Shown here one piece after another: positions 33,835-45,455 of a stretch of 64,000 nucleotides of DNA (positions within the stretch are counted from its first letter, which is position 1; each line of letters begins with the position of its first letter). The notes beneath the pieces are model-generated. The model saw nothing but the letters and a program-made list of their open reading frames with translations. It did no database searches and had not been told where the DNA came from. A program made the translations under genes and the position numbers. The stretch is from Ashinkailepas kermadecensis (Eukaryota; Arthropoda; Thecostraca; Neolepadidae): the NCBI GenBank assembly GCA_034440615.1, contig JAOTOM010003830.1:1-64000 (forward strand). The letters run 5' to 3'.

Positions 33835-34495
33835 TCAGTATGACCATGCAATTGGTGTTTAGTTGCTTAGCAAATTTTCTTTCAGAAAATCTGGTTTAAA
33901 ATGCATCAGCATCGTTAATCTCGACATTTTATGATGTAAGCTGTACTTCCACAGTGGAGGGAATTTCAGCTATTTTGTTTGTTTTTGCACACAGTTTTAC
34001 ATTTTTCAGCAAAAGGTGGAGGGTCAATCCACTATCTAATCCAAATCTGTTTCTTTTCAGTACAAAATGTGCTGGTTAACATCAATGTTTCTACTTACCT
34101 AGCATGGTGTTTTGTCATTTTTTCCCTTTAGCTTTCTTATCAGCATAAAATAGCATAGGTTATTGGGGGGGCCCAATTCAACATTGGGGGGTCAAGATCA
34201 ACATTGGTGGGGCCACGGCCCCCACAAAAGGATACAAATCGACGCCCCTGCTCACTCCACTATCTAGTCCAAATCTGTTTTTTTTTCAGTACAAAATGTG
34301 CTGGTTAACATCAACTAAGTTTTCTATGTACCTAACAGTGTTTTTCTTCTTTTTTTTCTTTAGCTTTTTATCAGCATAAAATTAGCATGGGTTATTGGGG
34401 GGGGGGGGCGCAAATCAACATGGGGGGAGGCCAAGATCAGCATTGGGGGGGCCATGGCCCCCGCAAAAGGATACAAATCGACGCCCCTGCCACTA
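33835..34495 (-). repeat. Two further module B copies in tandem
   Basis: Minus-strand module B units at about 34495-34260 and 34258-33935, the second followed by part of module D (33934-33840). Each starts with the ggggcgtcgatttgtatcc end and a G-run block. A homopolymer G run lies at 34396-34409. Confidence 0.7.
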
Positions 34496-34528
34496 TCTAA
34501 CATAATTATTAAGCTTTCTTTTGATGAC

Positions 34529-34575
34529 TGTATGACCAACGCAGTCGATGCGCCCTTAAGCCCAAATAACCAACC
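34529..34575 (+). mobile_element. I-clade LINE 3' tail (47 bp)
   Basis: tgtatgaccaacgcagtcga, then tgcgcccttaagcccaaata, then accaacc, flanked by gatgac on both sides (34523-34528 and 34576-34581). SINE-A copy 3 is inserted directly downstream. Confidence 0.7.
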
Positions 34576-34590
34576 GATGACAACCACGTA

Positions 34591-34751
34591 GGGGACGAGT
34601 GGTCTAGGGGTAAGATGCTCGTCTCACAATTGAAAGTTTGTGGGTTCGAGTCTCACCTGTCGCTACTCTTCGCCCACGATCAATCGGTGTGAGAGATTGG
34701 CGACGCTACATGACTCAACGTTCGACGTGTCGTAAAACCAATAACCAACCT
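34591..34751 (+). mobile_element. tRNA-derived SINE-A, copy 3
   Basis: Full-length copy flanked by atgacaaccacgta (34577-34590) and atgataaccacgta (34752-34765), a 14-bp duplication with one mismatch. The head, central domain and aataaccaacc tail are intact. Confidence 0.93.
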
Positions 34752-34874
34752 ATGATAACCACGTAAGTTTATAATTTTTTCTGACAATGTTCTTCCCAGA
34801 AAGGTTATTTGCTCAAATTGTTCCAAGATCTGCCAGTATTTGTGTTGTAAGGAATTCCACTGCCACAACATTAA

Positions 34875-35160
34875 TAATTTTGGTAAATTTTTGTGAAAGG
34901 TGTTTTGGGATTTTTGGGAATACTTTTTCAGAATATCATGTTTATGAACATGACTAAGAAGATGCGACCACTCATTTTCGGTGCTGATGCTTACTTTTCA
35001 ATTTGGATGATGTCACATTGGTATGGTGTAATGATGTCATAGGTATGGCACTGAGGCTTCGACTGGCTAATGCTACAAACGGTTCACATACCTTAATGGA
35101 TGGTCAAAGTAGCTTAACCTAAACTAACCTAACCCAACCTAGCCTAACCTAACCAGTAAA
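34875..35160 (+). repeat. Direct copy of the 35.2-35.7 kb inverted-repeat arm
   Basis: Shares tttatgaacatgactaagaa, gatgcgaccactcatttt, ggtgctgatgcttacttttc and ggttcacataccttaatg with the arms at 35166-35404 and 35449-35715, and ends in a CCTAA run (35110-35155). Confidence 0.85.
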
Positions 35161-35165
35161 TTTTT

Positions 35166-35715
35166 GATAAAAGGTGTTTTGAGATTTTTGGGAATTGTTT
35201 TTCAGAATATGATGTTTATGAATGTGACTAAGAAGATGCAACCACTCATTTTTGGTGCTGATGCTTACTTTTCAATTTGAACGATGACGTCATATCAGTA
35301 TGGTGTGATGACGTCATAGGTATGGCACCAAGGCTTCGACTGGCTAATGCTACAAATGGTTCACATACCTTAATGAGATGGTCGAAGTAGCTTAACCTAA
35401 CCTCATGGTGCATTATATAAATTATAGCTATGATAAACTGAGAGGTAAGCAGGTTAGGTTAGGTTAGGTTAGGTTAAGCTACTTCGACCATCTCATTAAG
35501 GTATGTGAACCATTTGTAGCATTAGCCAGTCAAAGCCTCAGTACCATACCTATGACATCATTACACCATGCCAATGTGACATCATCGTCCAAATTGAAAA
35601 GCAAGCATCAGCACCGAAAATGAGTGGTCGCATCTTCTTAGCCATGTTCATAAACATCATATTCTGAAAAAGTATTCCCAAAATTCCCAAAACACCTTTT
35701 ATCAAACATTTACCA
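35166..35715. repeat. Large inverted repeat (arms about 240-265 bp, loop about 45 bp)
   Basis: 35166-35404 reads gtgttttgagatttttgg through gtcgaagtagcttaacctaa. 35449-35715 is its reverse complement with some substitutions, starting aggttaggttaggtt and ending ccaaaacacctttta. The spacer includes a TATA-rich block. The right arm is closer to the direct copy at 34875-35160 in several positions. Confidence 0.85.
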
Positions 35716-35803
35716 TAATTTCCTTCTTGTAGCATCTAAGCATTATAAGCAGCAGTCCCAATGCCATGCTGGTCAGTCCGACACCATCAAGGTACAAACA
35801 GAC

Positions 35804-35860
35804 AAGATGGGTGCAATATGACCAGAGCAGTCGAAGTGCCTGAAAGCCCAAATATCTAAC
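35804..35860 (+). mobile_element. I-clade LINE 3' tail (57 bp)
   Basis: aagatgggtgcaatatgacc, then agagcagtcgaagtgcctga, then aagcccaaatatctaac. Flanked by a perfect 11-bp duplication tacaaacagac (35793-35803 and 35861-35871). It is more diverged than the other tails. Confidence 0.8.
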
Positions 35861-35871
35861 TACAAACAGAC

Positions 35872-36302
35872 TAGCCACAGGCCAGACATTCCCATTAAGG
35901 TATGTGAATATTTGCATTGTGAACTCATAAAATACCATTAATATCTTAGCACATTCATTCTGTATCATGTATATGATGTCATCAATTGTATTGACACTGT
36001 TGACTTAAAAGTAATGATTTTCAGGGAAAATAAATGGTTGGATTGTCTTCACAGTCAAAAGGCACCATTCAGAAAATTCCAAAGAATCAAATTTACCTTT
36101 ATCTCCAAATTCACTGTGCCATCTGGGCCTGTGGATTGTGGCAGATCTGGTTGGAAAGGTCACCTTCCCCCGAGGCTGAATGACTTAGATCAATGCCCCT
36201 AAAAATGTTGTGGTATCCATGAACTGGACTTCATATCCATTTTACAATCAATTTAGTTTAATCTGCTGTAGCCTGAGTTCTAATTGCAAACATCTGGTGC
36301 TT
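35872..36302. other. No recognisable feature
   Basis: AT-rich DNA without supported ORFs or repeats. Confidence 0.5.
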
Positions 36303-36316
36303 CCATTTTCATTATG

Positions 36317-36474
36317 GGGGACGAGTGGTCTAGGGGTAAGATGCTCGTCTCGCAATCGAAAGATTGTGGGTTCGAATCTCACCTGTCGCTACTCTTCGCC
36401 CGCGACCAATCGGCGTGAGAGATTGGCGACGCTATATGACTCAACGGTCGACGTGTCGTAAAACCAATAACCAA
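36317..36474 (+). mobile_element. tRNA-derived SINE-A, copy 4
   Basis: 158-bp full-length copy flanked by a perfect 14-bp duplication ccattttcattatg (36303-36316 and 36475-36488). It is among the least diverged copies: gggttcgaatctcacc in the B-box region and an intact central domain. Confidence 0.96.
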
Positions 36475-36488
36475 CCATTTTCATTATG

Positions 36489-37200
36489 CCATATTTGTAG
36501 TACTAAGGCTCCATTGACTTTATATCTGAGGTGCCTTGTAAGCTGGATAGTTTGCATAGGTAATTGCCCACTTTCTGCTTGAATGGGCAACACAACTCCA
36601 GAACAACATGAAGCTTAGCATATTTTATTTCTGATCCCTATTGCTGCATATGGTCAGACAGTCAACTGTCCAAAACTGCACTTTCAGCATTAGATAGTGT
36701 TTCTTGTAGTGTTCTTCTCGTGTAAATATATATTACATAATTTATGATATACTAATGTAGGTGTACATGTTGCACATGCTCATTTTTCAAGCACATGCTT
36801 TTCAGAATACCCTGTTATTCAACCCATTGCCAGGTGTTCATCAATCTCACTTCTCTGACTCACATCACATGAAATGTTGAATGCATAAATGCTAATAACT
36901 ATGTGTGCTGAACAAATTAGTGGCATTTGTCTGTGGTTATTTATATTGCCCAATTTCAAACATTGTATTATGTATTTTCACTGTTCATATTGGTTCCTTT
37001 GGTAAATTGGTCACATTGCTTGAATTTTTCATGAGCTTGACATCCAAGATTGGAGGGGATGACCGCCAAGTTGGGGGGGGGCTGAATCCCCCCCCAACTG
37101 AATAGGATCGTATGCCCCTGGTCCATATTGCTTTATAAAAAATAAAGAGGTCTTCAGTATTGAGACTATGAAATCAGTTGAACATTCTTTAAAATATGTG
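36489..37200. other. No recognisable gene
   Basis: AT-rich sequence. A short G-run/C-run palindrome at 37070-37100 (gggggggggctgaatccccc) may be a foldback end of a small DNA element, but borders are not visible. Confidence 0.4.
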
Positions 37201-37600
37201 TATAACTATCAAATCCTCTCCAAGCCCCAATGAACCTCATCTAAGTGAGAACATCTCAAGGAATGCCATTCTATGTTCATACTCAGCTGTCTCTTATACC
37301 CTCACTATTTGTGTTCTCATGCATTGTACACATTCAAGTGAAGTTGTAGCAATTTCAGCATCTGTCACTTTTTGAGGTTCCCAACAGTTTGATTTTGGCA
37401 AATTTAGAAACATTCTTTTTGATCTCCTCTGAATCAGGTTCATAAAACCATAAATACAATTGAACCTAGTGCTGATCCCTGGGACACCCAACACAGTACA
37501 GCCTACCCTTAAGATTTGCATGCACTCAGTTCTTTGTACTCTGCTGATTAGCCAGCATGCTACCCAACCCAACATATGTCATGAAGTACCATGACGTTTT
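37200..37600 (-). pseudogene. Old CR1-type LINE relic
   Basis: The minus-strand frame from 37575 reads RVQRTECMQILRVG and GVPGISTRFNCIYGFMN, which line up with the QRV...GVPQGSVLGPLLF...IYIN block of CR1 reverse transcriptases. The plus strand shows the typical reverse-complement phrase gctgatccctgggacaccca. The 3' part (37200-37360) matches the gtttctc-rich end only loosely. Heavily decayed. Confidence 0.55.
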
Positions 37601-37860
37601 ACCTGTATCTATGGTCTTCTGTATGGTGCATTTCATGGTGCATTATGATGTTTTATCTTTGTCAATAATCTTATATTTGGTGCATTGTGTGTTGCATCAT
37701 GATATTTTACCTGTAGCAATAGTATTTTATGTGGTGCATTATGATGTTTTGCTTATACCAATTATATTTTATGTGGGGAATTATGATGTTACCTGTATCA
37801 ATGATTTTCCATGTGGTGCATTCTGATGTTTTACCTGTATCAAAAATCTTATATGTGATC
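37590..37860 (+). repeat. Degenerate minisatellite upstream of EXD2, about 45-50-bp unit
   Basis: Five or six copies of tggtgcattatgatgtttta then cctgtatcaat. It lies about 200 bp before the EXD2 start codon, in or near the presumed promoter. A second short repeat (gtgacctgctatg) sits at 38005-38045, next to the first exon. Confidence 0.8.
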
Positions 37861-38065
37861 TTAAGTATCTTAATATTATTATGTAATCTAATCTGAAGTG
37901 GTAATACTAGTTTTCTCCACCCTGCTAAAACTATGGCATGGTTCACCACCATGCTGGCCAACCGAGATTTTCAGCATGTCCCATGATATGACATGATCTG
38001 TTGTGTGACCTGCTATGGTGCCTGCTATGTGACCTGCTGTGTGACGCAATCTGCCATCGGCAGAG

Positions 38066-38262
38066 ATGCCGTCCGACATCGGGTGGAGCCGCTACCAGGT
38101 GGTCGGCCTGGCCACACTCGTGGTCGGCACTTCGCTGGGCGTCTGGCTGCTGCGCCGCTCGCTTCGCACCATCGCCAGTGCGGCGCACCAGCTGCACACT
38201 AAGACAGTGGTGGTGGTGCAGTCGGCGGAGCAGTGGCACCACGCCGGCGCTGAGCTGAGGAG
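38066..38262 (+). CDS. EXD2: EXD2 exon 1: membrane anchor
   Basis: Encodes 65 codons plus two bases. It starts MPSDIGWSRYQ, then the hydrophobic segment VVGLATLVVGTSLGVWLL (about residues 12-29) followed by RRSLRT, matching the N-terminal anchor position of vertebrate EXD2. It ends in TVVVVQSAEQWHHAGAELRR, the entry strand and helix of the exonuclease fold. The start codon has a purine at -3 (gcagagATGc). The donor is GAG|GTGGGT at 38263, giving phase 2. With exon 2 it produces AELRRRCADTPVLG, the same length as the vertebrate segment, which fixes the splice. No TATA box is evident upstream. Confidence 0.85.
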
Positions 38263-38969
38263 GTGGGTAGAGGCCGGTTGCGCCAGCATGGTGGCCAGCT
38301 GCCACGGGATCTGCCGTGTAACCCACTCACCGTTGTGTGACGTGTGACCCTTTACGTGGCCTGTCGTGTTAATTGCCTGGGACCTGCTGTCCATTGTATG
38401 GCCAGTTGTGTGGTCTGTCGTGTGGCCTATTCTGTGGTGGTATGGGTGAACACGGTGGCGTTGTTGGACACGGCCATATGAGCGGACTTGGTGATAGGGA
38501 AAGGTGGGCAAGGTGACAACACCAGGCGGGTAAGGACACAGGGATGAAAGGGCAACAGAATATCTGGAGGAGACATGGCTCCAGGCAGTGCAAGCCTGGA
38601 CCAATGAAAGTGATGCCGGATTATTAAGTGGCAGCGTACCGGCAAGACCATCACAAATGGTCAACAACAGGTGCATTGTCGTGCAGCGGTGCGGGCACAA
38701 GGAAGCGGCGTAACCCTACCTGCTTGCAGTTACTCCTGTTCATATGTTGCATGTTAATGTATGTGCCTTATATGCATATTTATTATATAAGCCTGATACT
38801 GAGTGTATACATATCGAGCGCATGTGATTGATGGGCCCTGAACTCCGAATGCACAGCCGTGGCAGTTGGGCTGAATGGCAGTTGTTAGTCTCACAATATC
38901 GCCGTGTTACTACGTGGGTACGCTTCTCGGTAGTTGTAGCTGGGCTGGTGCAATCCAACCATCCAGTGG

Positions 38970-41900
38970 GTGCAGGTATATCACCAGGATCACCAGGTGG
39001 ATCGCCCCCAGTGTAGACCCAGTGGTTGTGTCCCGGTGGATCACCAGGGTCACCAGGCAGACCACTCCCAATGTGACCCAGTGGTGGTGTCCCGGTGTGT
39101 CACCAGGGTCACCAGGCGGGCCACTCCCAGTGTGACCCAGTGGTGGTGTCCCGGTGTGTCACCAGGGTCACCAGGCGGGCCACTCCCAGTGTGACCCAGT
39201 GGTGGTGTCCCGGTGTGTCACCAGGGTCACCAGGCAGACCACCCCAATGTGACCCAGTGGTGGTGTCCCGGTGGGTCACCAGGGTCACCAGGCGAGCCAC
39301 TCCCAGTGTGACCCAGTGGTGGTGTCCCAGTGTGTCACCAGGGGCCACCCAGTGTGACCCAGTGGTGGTGTCCCGGTGGGTCCCAGGGTCCCAGGCGGGC
39401 CACTCCCAGTGTGACCCAGTGGTGGTGTCCTGGTGGGTCACCAGTCGGGCCACTCCCAGTGTGACCCAGTGGTGGTGTCCTGGTGGGTCACCAGGGTCAC
39501 CAGGCGGGCCACTCCCAGTGTGACCCAGTGGTGGTGTCCCGGTGTGTCACCAGGGTCACCAGGTGGGCCACTCCCAGTGTGACCCAGTGGTGGTGTCCTG
39601 GTGGGTCACCAGGGTCACCCCAGTGTGACCCAGTGGTGGTGTCCCGGTGTGTCACCAGGGTCACCAGGCGGGCCACTCCCAGTGTGACCCAGTGGTGGTG
39701 TCCCGGTGTGTCACCAGGGTCACCAGGTGGGCTGCTCCCAGTGTGACCCAGTGGTGGTGTCCCGGTGTGTCACCAGGGTCACCAGGCGGGCCACTCCCAG
39801 TGTGACCCAGTGGTGGTGTCCTGGTGTGTCACCAGGGTCACCAGGCGGGCCACTCCCAGTGTGACCCAGTGGTGGTGTCCCGGTGTGTCACCAGGGTCAC
39901 CAGGCGGGCCACTCCCAGTGTGACCCAGTGGTGGTGTCCCGGTGGGTCACCAGGGTCACCAGGCGGGCCACTCCCAGTGTGACCCAGTGGTGGTGTCCCG
40001 GTGGGTCACCAGGGTCACCAGGCGGGCCACTCCCAGTGTGACCCAGTGGTGGTGTCCCGGTGTGTCACCAGGGTCACCAGTCGGGCCACGCCCAGTGTGA
40101 CCCAGTGGTGGTGTCCCGGTGTGTCACCAGGGTCACCAGGTGGACCACTCCCAGTGTGACCCAGTGGTGGTGTCCCGGTGTGTCACCAGGGTCACCAGGC
40201 GGGCCACTCCCAGTGTGACCCAGTGGTGGTGTCCCGGTGTGTCACCAGGGTCACCAGGCGGGCCACTCCCAGTGTGACCCAGTGGTGGTGTCCCGGTGTG
40301 TCACCAGGGTCACCAGGTGGGCCACTCCCAGTGTGACCCAGTGGTGGTGTCCCGGTGTGTCACCAGGGTCACCAGGTGGGCTGCTCCCAGTGTGACCCAG
40401 TGGTGGTGTCCCGGTGGGTCACTAGGGTCACCAGGTGGGCCACTCCCAGTGTGACCCAGTGGTGGTGTCCCAGTGTGTCACCAGGGTCACCAGGCGGGCC
40501 ACTCCCAGTGTGACCCAGTGGTGGTGTCCCGGTGTGCCACCAGGGTCACCAGGCGGGCCACTCCCAGTGTGACCCAGTGGTGGTGTCCCGGTGTGTCACC
40601 AGGGTCACCAGGTGGGCTGCTCCCAGTGTGACCCAGTGGTGGTGTCCCGGTGTGTCACCAGGGTCACCAGGCGGGCCACTCCCAGTGTGACCCAGTGGTG
40701 GTGTCCACGGTGTGTCACCAGGGTCACCAGGCGGGCCACTCCCAGTGTGACCCAGTGGTGGTGTCCCGGTGTGTCACCAGGGTCACCAGGTGGGCTGCTC
40801 CCAGTGTGACCCAGTGGTGGTGTCCCGGTGTGCCACCAGGGTCACCAGGCGGGCCACTCCCAGTGTGACCCAGTGGTGGTGTCCCGGTGTGTCACCAGGG
40901 TCACCAGGCGGGCCACTCCCAGTGTGACCCAGTGGTGGTGTCCGGTGTGTCACCAGGGTCACCAGGTGGGCTGCTCCCAGTGTGACCCAGTGGTGGTGTC
41001 CTGGTGGGTCACCAGGGGTCACCAGTCGGGCCACTCCCAGTGTGACCCAGTGGTGGTGTCCTGGTGGGTCACCAGGGTCACCAGGCGGGCCACTCCCAGT
41101 GTGACCCAGTGGTGGTGTCCAGTGTGTCACCAGGGTCACCAGGTGGGCTGCTCCCAGTGTGACCCAGTGGTGGTGTCCTGGTGGGTCACCAGGGTCACCA
41201 GTCGGGCCACCCCAGTGTGACCCAGTGGTGGTGTCCTGGTGGGTCACCAGGGTCACCAGGCGGGCCACTCCCAGTGTGACCCAGTGGTGGTGTCCCGGTG
41301 GGTCACTAGGGTCACCAGTCGGGCCACTCCCAGTGTGACCCAGTGGTGGTGTCCCGGTGGGTCACTAGGGTCACCAGTCGGGCCACTCCCAGTGTGACCC
41401 AGTGGTGGTGTCCCAGTGTGTCACCAGGGTCACCAGGTGGGCTGCTCCCAGTGTGACCCAGTGGTGGTGTCCCAGTGTGTCACCAGGGTCACCAGGTGGG
41501 CTGCTCCCAGTGTGACCCAGTGGTGGTGTCACAGTGTGTCACCAGGGTCACCAGGTGGGCTGCTCCCAGTGTGACCCAGTGGTGGTGTCCCGGTGGGTCA
41601 CCAGGGTCACCAGGCGAGCCACTCCCAGTGTGACCCAGTGGTGGTGTCCTGGTGTGTCACCAGGGTCACCAGTCGGGCCACTCCCAGTGTGACCCAGTGG
41701 TGGTGTCCCAGTGTGTCACCAGGGTCACCAGGCGGGCCACTCCCAGTGTGACCCAGTGGTGGTGTCCTGGTGTGTCACCAGGGTCACCAGGCAGGCCACT
41801 CCCAGTGTGACCCAGTGGTGGTGTCCTGGTGGGTCACCAGGGTCACCAGGCGGGCCACTCCCAGTGTGACCCAGTGGTGGTGTCCCGGTGTGCCACCAGG

Positions 41901-44410
41901 GTCACCAGGCGGGCCACGCCCAGTGTGACCCAGTGGTGGTGTCCCGGTGTGCCACCAGGGTCACCAGGCGGGCCACTCCCAGTGTGACCCAGTGGTGGTG
42001 TCAGTGTGTCACCAGGGTCACCAGGCGGGCCACTCCCAGTGTGACCCAGTGGTGGTGTCCCGGTGTGTCACCAGGGTCACCAGGTGGGCTGCTCCCAGTG
42101 TGACCCAGTGGTGGTGTCACAGTGTGTCACCAGGGTCACCAGGTGGGCTGCTCCCAGTGTGACCCAGTGGTGGTGTCACAGTGTGTCACCAGGGTCACCA
42201 GGCGGGCCACTCCCAGTGTGACCCAATGGTGGTGTCCCGGTGTGTCACCAGGGTCACCAGGTGGGCCACTCCCAGTGTGACACAATGGTGGTGTCCCAGT
42301 GTGTCACCAGGGTCACCAGTCGGGCCACTCCCAGTGTGACCCAGTGGTGGTGTCCCGGTGGGTCACCAGGTGGGCTGCTCCCAGTGTGACCCAGTGGTGG
42401 TGTCCCGGTGGGTCACCAGGGTCACCAGTCGGGCCACTCCCAATGTGACCCAGTGGTGGTGTCCCGGTGTGTCACCAGGGTCACCAGGCAGACCACTCCC
42501 AGTGTGACCCAGTGGTGGTGTCCCGGTGTGTCACCAGGGTCACCAGGCGGGCCACTCCCAGTGTGACCCAGTGGTGGTGTCCCGGTGTGTCACCAGGGTC
42601 ACCAGGCGGGCCACTCCCAGTGTGACCCAGTGGTGGTGTCCCGGTGTGTCACCAGGGTCACCAGGTGGACCACTCCCAGTGTGACCCAGTGGTGGTGTCC
42701 CGGTGGGTCACCAGGGTCACCAGGCGGGCCACTCCCAGTGTGACCCAGTGGTGGTGTCCCGGTGTGTCACCAGGGTCACCAGGTGGGCTGCTCCCAGTGT
42801 GACCCAGTGGTGGTGTCCCGGTGTGTCACCAGGGTCACCAGTCTGGCCACTCCCAGTGTGACCCAGTGGTGGTGTCCCAGTGTGTCACCAGGGTCACCAG
42901 GTGGGCTGCTCCCAGTGTGACCCAGTGGTGGTGTCCCGGTGTGTCACCAGGGTCACCAGGTGGGCTGCTCCCAGTGTGACCCAGTGGTGGTGTCCCGGTG
43001 GGTCACCAGGGTCACCAGGTGGACCACTCCCAGTGTGACCCAGTGGTGGTGTCCCGGTGTGTCACCAGGGTCACCAGGCGGGCCACTCCCAGTGTGACCC
43101 AGTGGTGGTGTCCCGGTGTGCCACCAGGGTCACCAGGCGGGCCACTCCCAGTGTGACCCAGTGGTGGTGTCCCGGTGTGTCACCAGGGTCACCAGGCGGG
43201 CCACTCCCAGTGTGACCCAGTGGTGGTGTCACAGTGTGTCACCAGGGTCACCAGGTGGGCTGCTCCCAGTGTGACCCAGTGGTGGTGTCCTGGTGGGTCA
43301 CCAGGGTCACCAGTCGGGCCACTCCCAGTGTGACCCAGTGGTGGTGTCCTGGTGGGTCACCAGGGTCACCAGGCGGGCCACTCCCAGTGTGACCCAGTGG
43401 TGGTGTCACAGTGTGTCACCAGGGTCACCAGGTGGGCTGCTCCCAGTGTGACCCAGTGGTGGTGTCCTGGTGGGTCACCAGGGTCACCAGTCGGGCCACT
43501 CCCAGTGTGACCCAGTGGTGGTGTCCTGGTGGGTCACCAGGGTCACCAGGCGGGCCACTCCCAGTGTGACCCAGTGGTGGTGTCCCGGTGGGTCACTAGG
43601 GTCACCAGTCGGGCCACTCCCAGTGTGACCCAGTGGTGGTGTCCCGGTGGGTCACTAGGGTCACCAGTCGGGCCACTCCCAGTGTGACCCAGTGGTGGTG
43701 TCCCGGTGTGCCACCAGGGTCACCAGGCGGGCCACTCCCAGTGTGACCCAGTGGTGGTGTCACAGTGTGTCACCAGGGTCACCAGGTGGGCTGCTCCCAG
43801 TGTGACCCAGTGGTGGTGTCCTGGTGGGTCACCAGGCGGGCCACTCCCAGTGTGACCCAGTGGTGGTGTCACAGTGTGTCACCAGGGTCACCAGGTGGGC
43901 TGCTCCCAGTGTGACCCAGTGGTGGTGTCCCGGTGGGTCACCAGGGTCACCAGGCGGGCCGCTCCCAGTGTGACACAGTGGTGGTGTCACAGTGTGTCAC
44001 CAGGGTCACCAGGTGGGCTGCTCCCAGTGTGACCCAGTGGTGGTGTCCCGGTGGGTCACCAGGGTCACCAGGCGAGCCACTCCCAGTGTGACCCAGTGGT
44101 GGTGTCCTGGTGTGTCACCAGGGTCACCAGTCGGGCCACTCCCAGTGTGACCCAGTGGTGGTGTCCCAGTGTGTCACCAGGGTCACCAGGTGGGCCACTC
44201 CCAGTGTGACCCAGTGGTGGTGTCCCGGTGTGTCACCAGGGTCACCAGGTGGGCTGCTCCCAGTGTGACCCAGTGGTGGTGTCCCAGTGTGTCACCAGGG
44301 TCACCAGGTGGGCTGCTCCCAGTGTGACCCAGTGGTGGTGTCACAGTGTGTCACCAGGGTCACCAGGTGGGCTGCTCCCAGTGTGACCCAGTGGTGGTGT
44401 CCCGGTGTGT
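38970..44410 (+). repeat. 59-bp minisatellite array in EXD2 intron 1 (about 91 units)
   Basis: Unit: gtgacccagtggtggtgtcc, then cggtgtgtcaccagggtcac, then caggcgggccactcccagt. Variants alternate cgggccact with tgggctgct, and ccggtgtgt with cctggtggg or acagtgtgt. Early units (38970-39070) are degenerate, later ones are highly homogeneous. Unit length is not a multiple of three and no protein is implied. Blocks of variant units recur in the same order (see findings). Confidence 0.97.
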
Positions 44411-44533
44411 TACCGTGTAGCAACCACGCTTACCACCACACTCCCCAAGCGGGCCCCGGACACACATTTCGTAACCAACCTCCACACGCGCATGCTGTCG
44501 ACACCGAGCTCCGCTCGGCGATGCTATACGCTG

Positions 44534-44702
44534 GTTGGTTGGTTGGTCGGTTATTGGTTTTACGACATGTCGACCGTTGAATCATATAGCGTCGCCAATC
44601 TCTCACGCCGATTGCTCGCGGGCGAAGAGTAGCGACAGGTGAGATTCGAACCCACAACCTTTCGATTGCGAGACGAGCATCTTACCCCTAGACCACTCGT
44701 CC
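44534..44702 (-). mobile_element. tRNA-derived SINE-A, copy 5 (EXD2 intron 1)
   Basis: Minus-strand copy with tail ggttggttggttggtcggtt at its left and the tRNA-like head ending at 44702. Flanked by a perfect 15-bp duplication cgatgctatacgctg (44519-44533 and 44703-44717). It sits just after the 59-bp array. Confidence 0.96.
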
Positions 44703-44717
44703 CGATGCTATACGCTG

Positions 44718-45455
44718 ACAGCCCGTCTAAACAAACTGCACAATCCAGCACAGTATTCGCAGTTACAATTAAGCGTTGCACGATCGCGCATTCAGAGTGG
44801 GCCATATGTCACCTGCAAGCTGTCGAAATGCGAGCCTCTGTCAGCTCATATAAACACATACGGCAAGACTCATCACGTCAGTTACAGACGCTGACAGCTC
44901 ACACAAACCAGGCGCTCGTCGGCCATCTTATTCGATTACACCGACATTCAATGACTCACATGCGTTGCACGCTTGCCTTCACCTCTGCAGGTGTCAGCGT
45001 GCAGGATTTTGTTTTCCAGTACTATAAATACATAGTTAAATAAATACCCCGGGACAGGACCCTCGAAGAGGCAGACCATCACCTGAAGCTGAGCTGCTAG
45101 CAACGCTCCCGCCGATCACCATCCGGCGACTCCCACAACGTGGCCTGTCTTGGCTTGGGGACGGACCGTGAGCCGACGAGCAGAGAGCTGGGGTTTCAAT
45201 AAGCCGTAGTTATTTCAAGAGTGCTTGTGTGTGTGTAGTGTGGCAATAACAACGCGAGGTCCAGAAATATCACCGCCGTGTTTCAAGGACAAAGTGCGAC
45301 GAGGTGATGAACAGTCGCGGTCAGAAGCAGACATCTTCAACGACGCCTCACACACCAGCAGAGATAACCCGGCTGTCTCACCCGGGGTCGCGGTTGCCTG
45401 GCGGGCCATCCCAGTGTGGGGGTAGAGGAGGTTATGGAGCCAACTCCACAGTGCG
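44718..45455. other. EXD2 intron 1, no feature recognised
   Basis: Mixed-composition sequence with short ORFs only. I see no repeat shared elsewhere in the window. Confidence 0.5.

Noticed and set aside
38092..38700. Minus-strand ORF of 202 codons over EXD2 exon 1
   Set aside because: It is the complement of GC-rich exon 1 and the following intron; no recognisable domain, while the plus strand has the conserved exon.
39040..44410. CRISPR-like regular repeat
   Set aside because: Units are contiguous 59-mers with no unique spacers, in a eukaryotic intron; it is a minisatellite.
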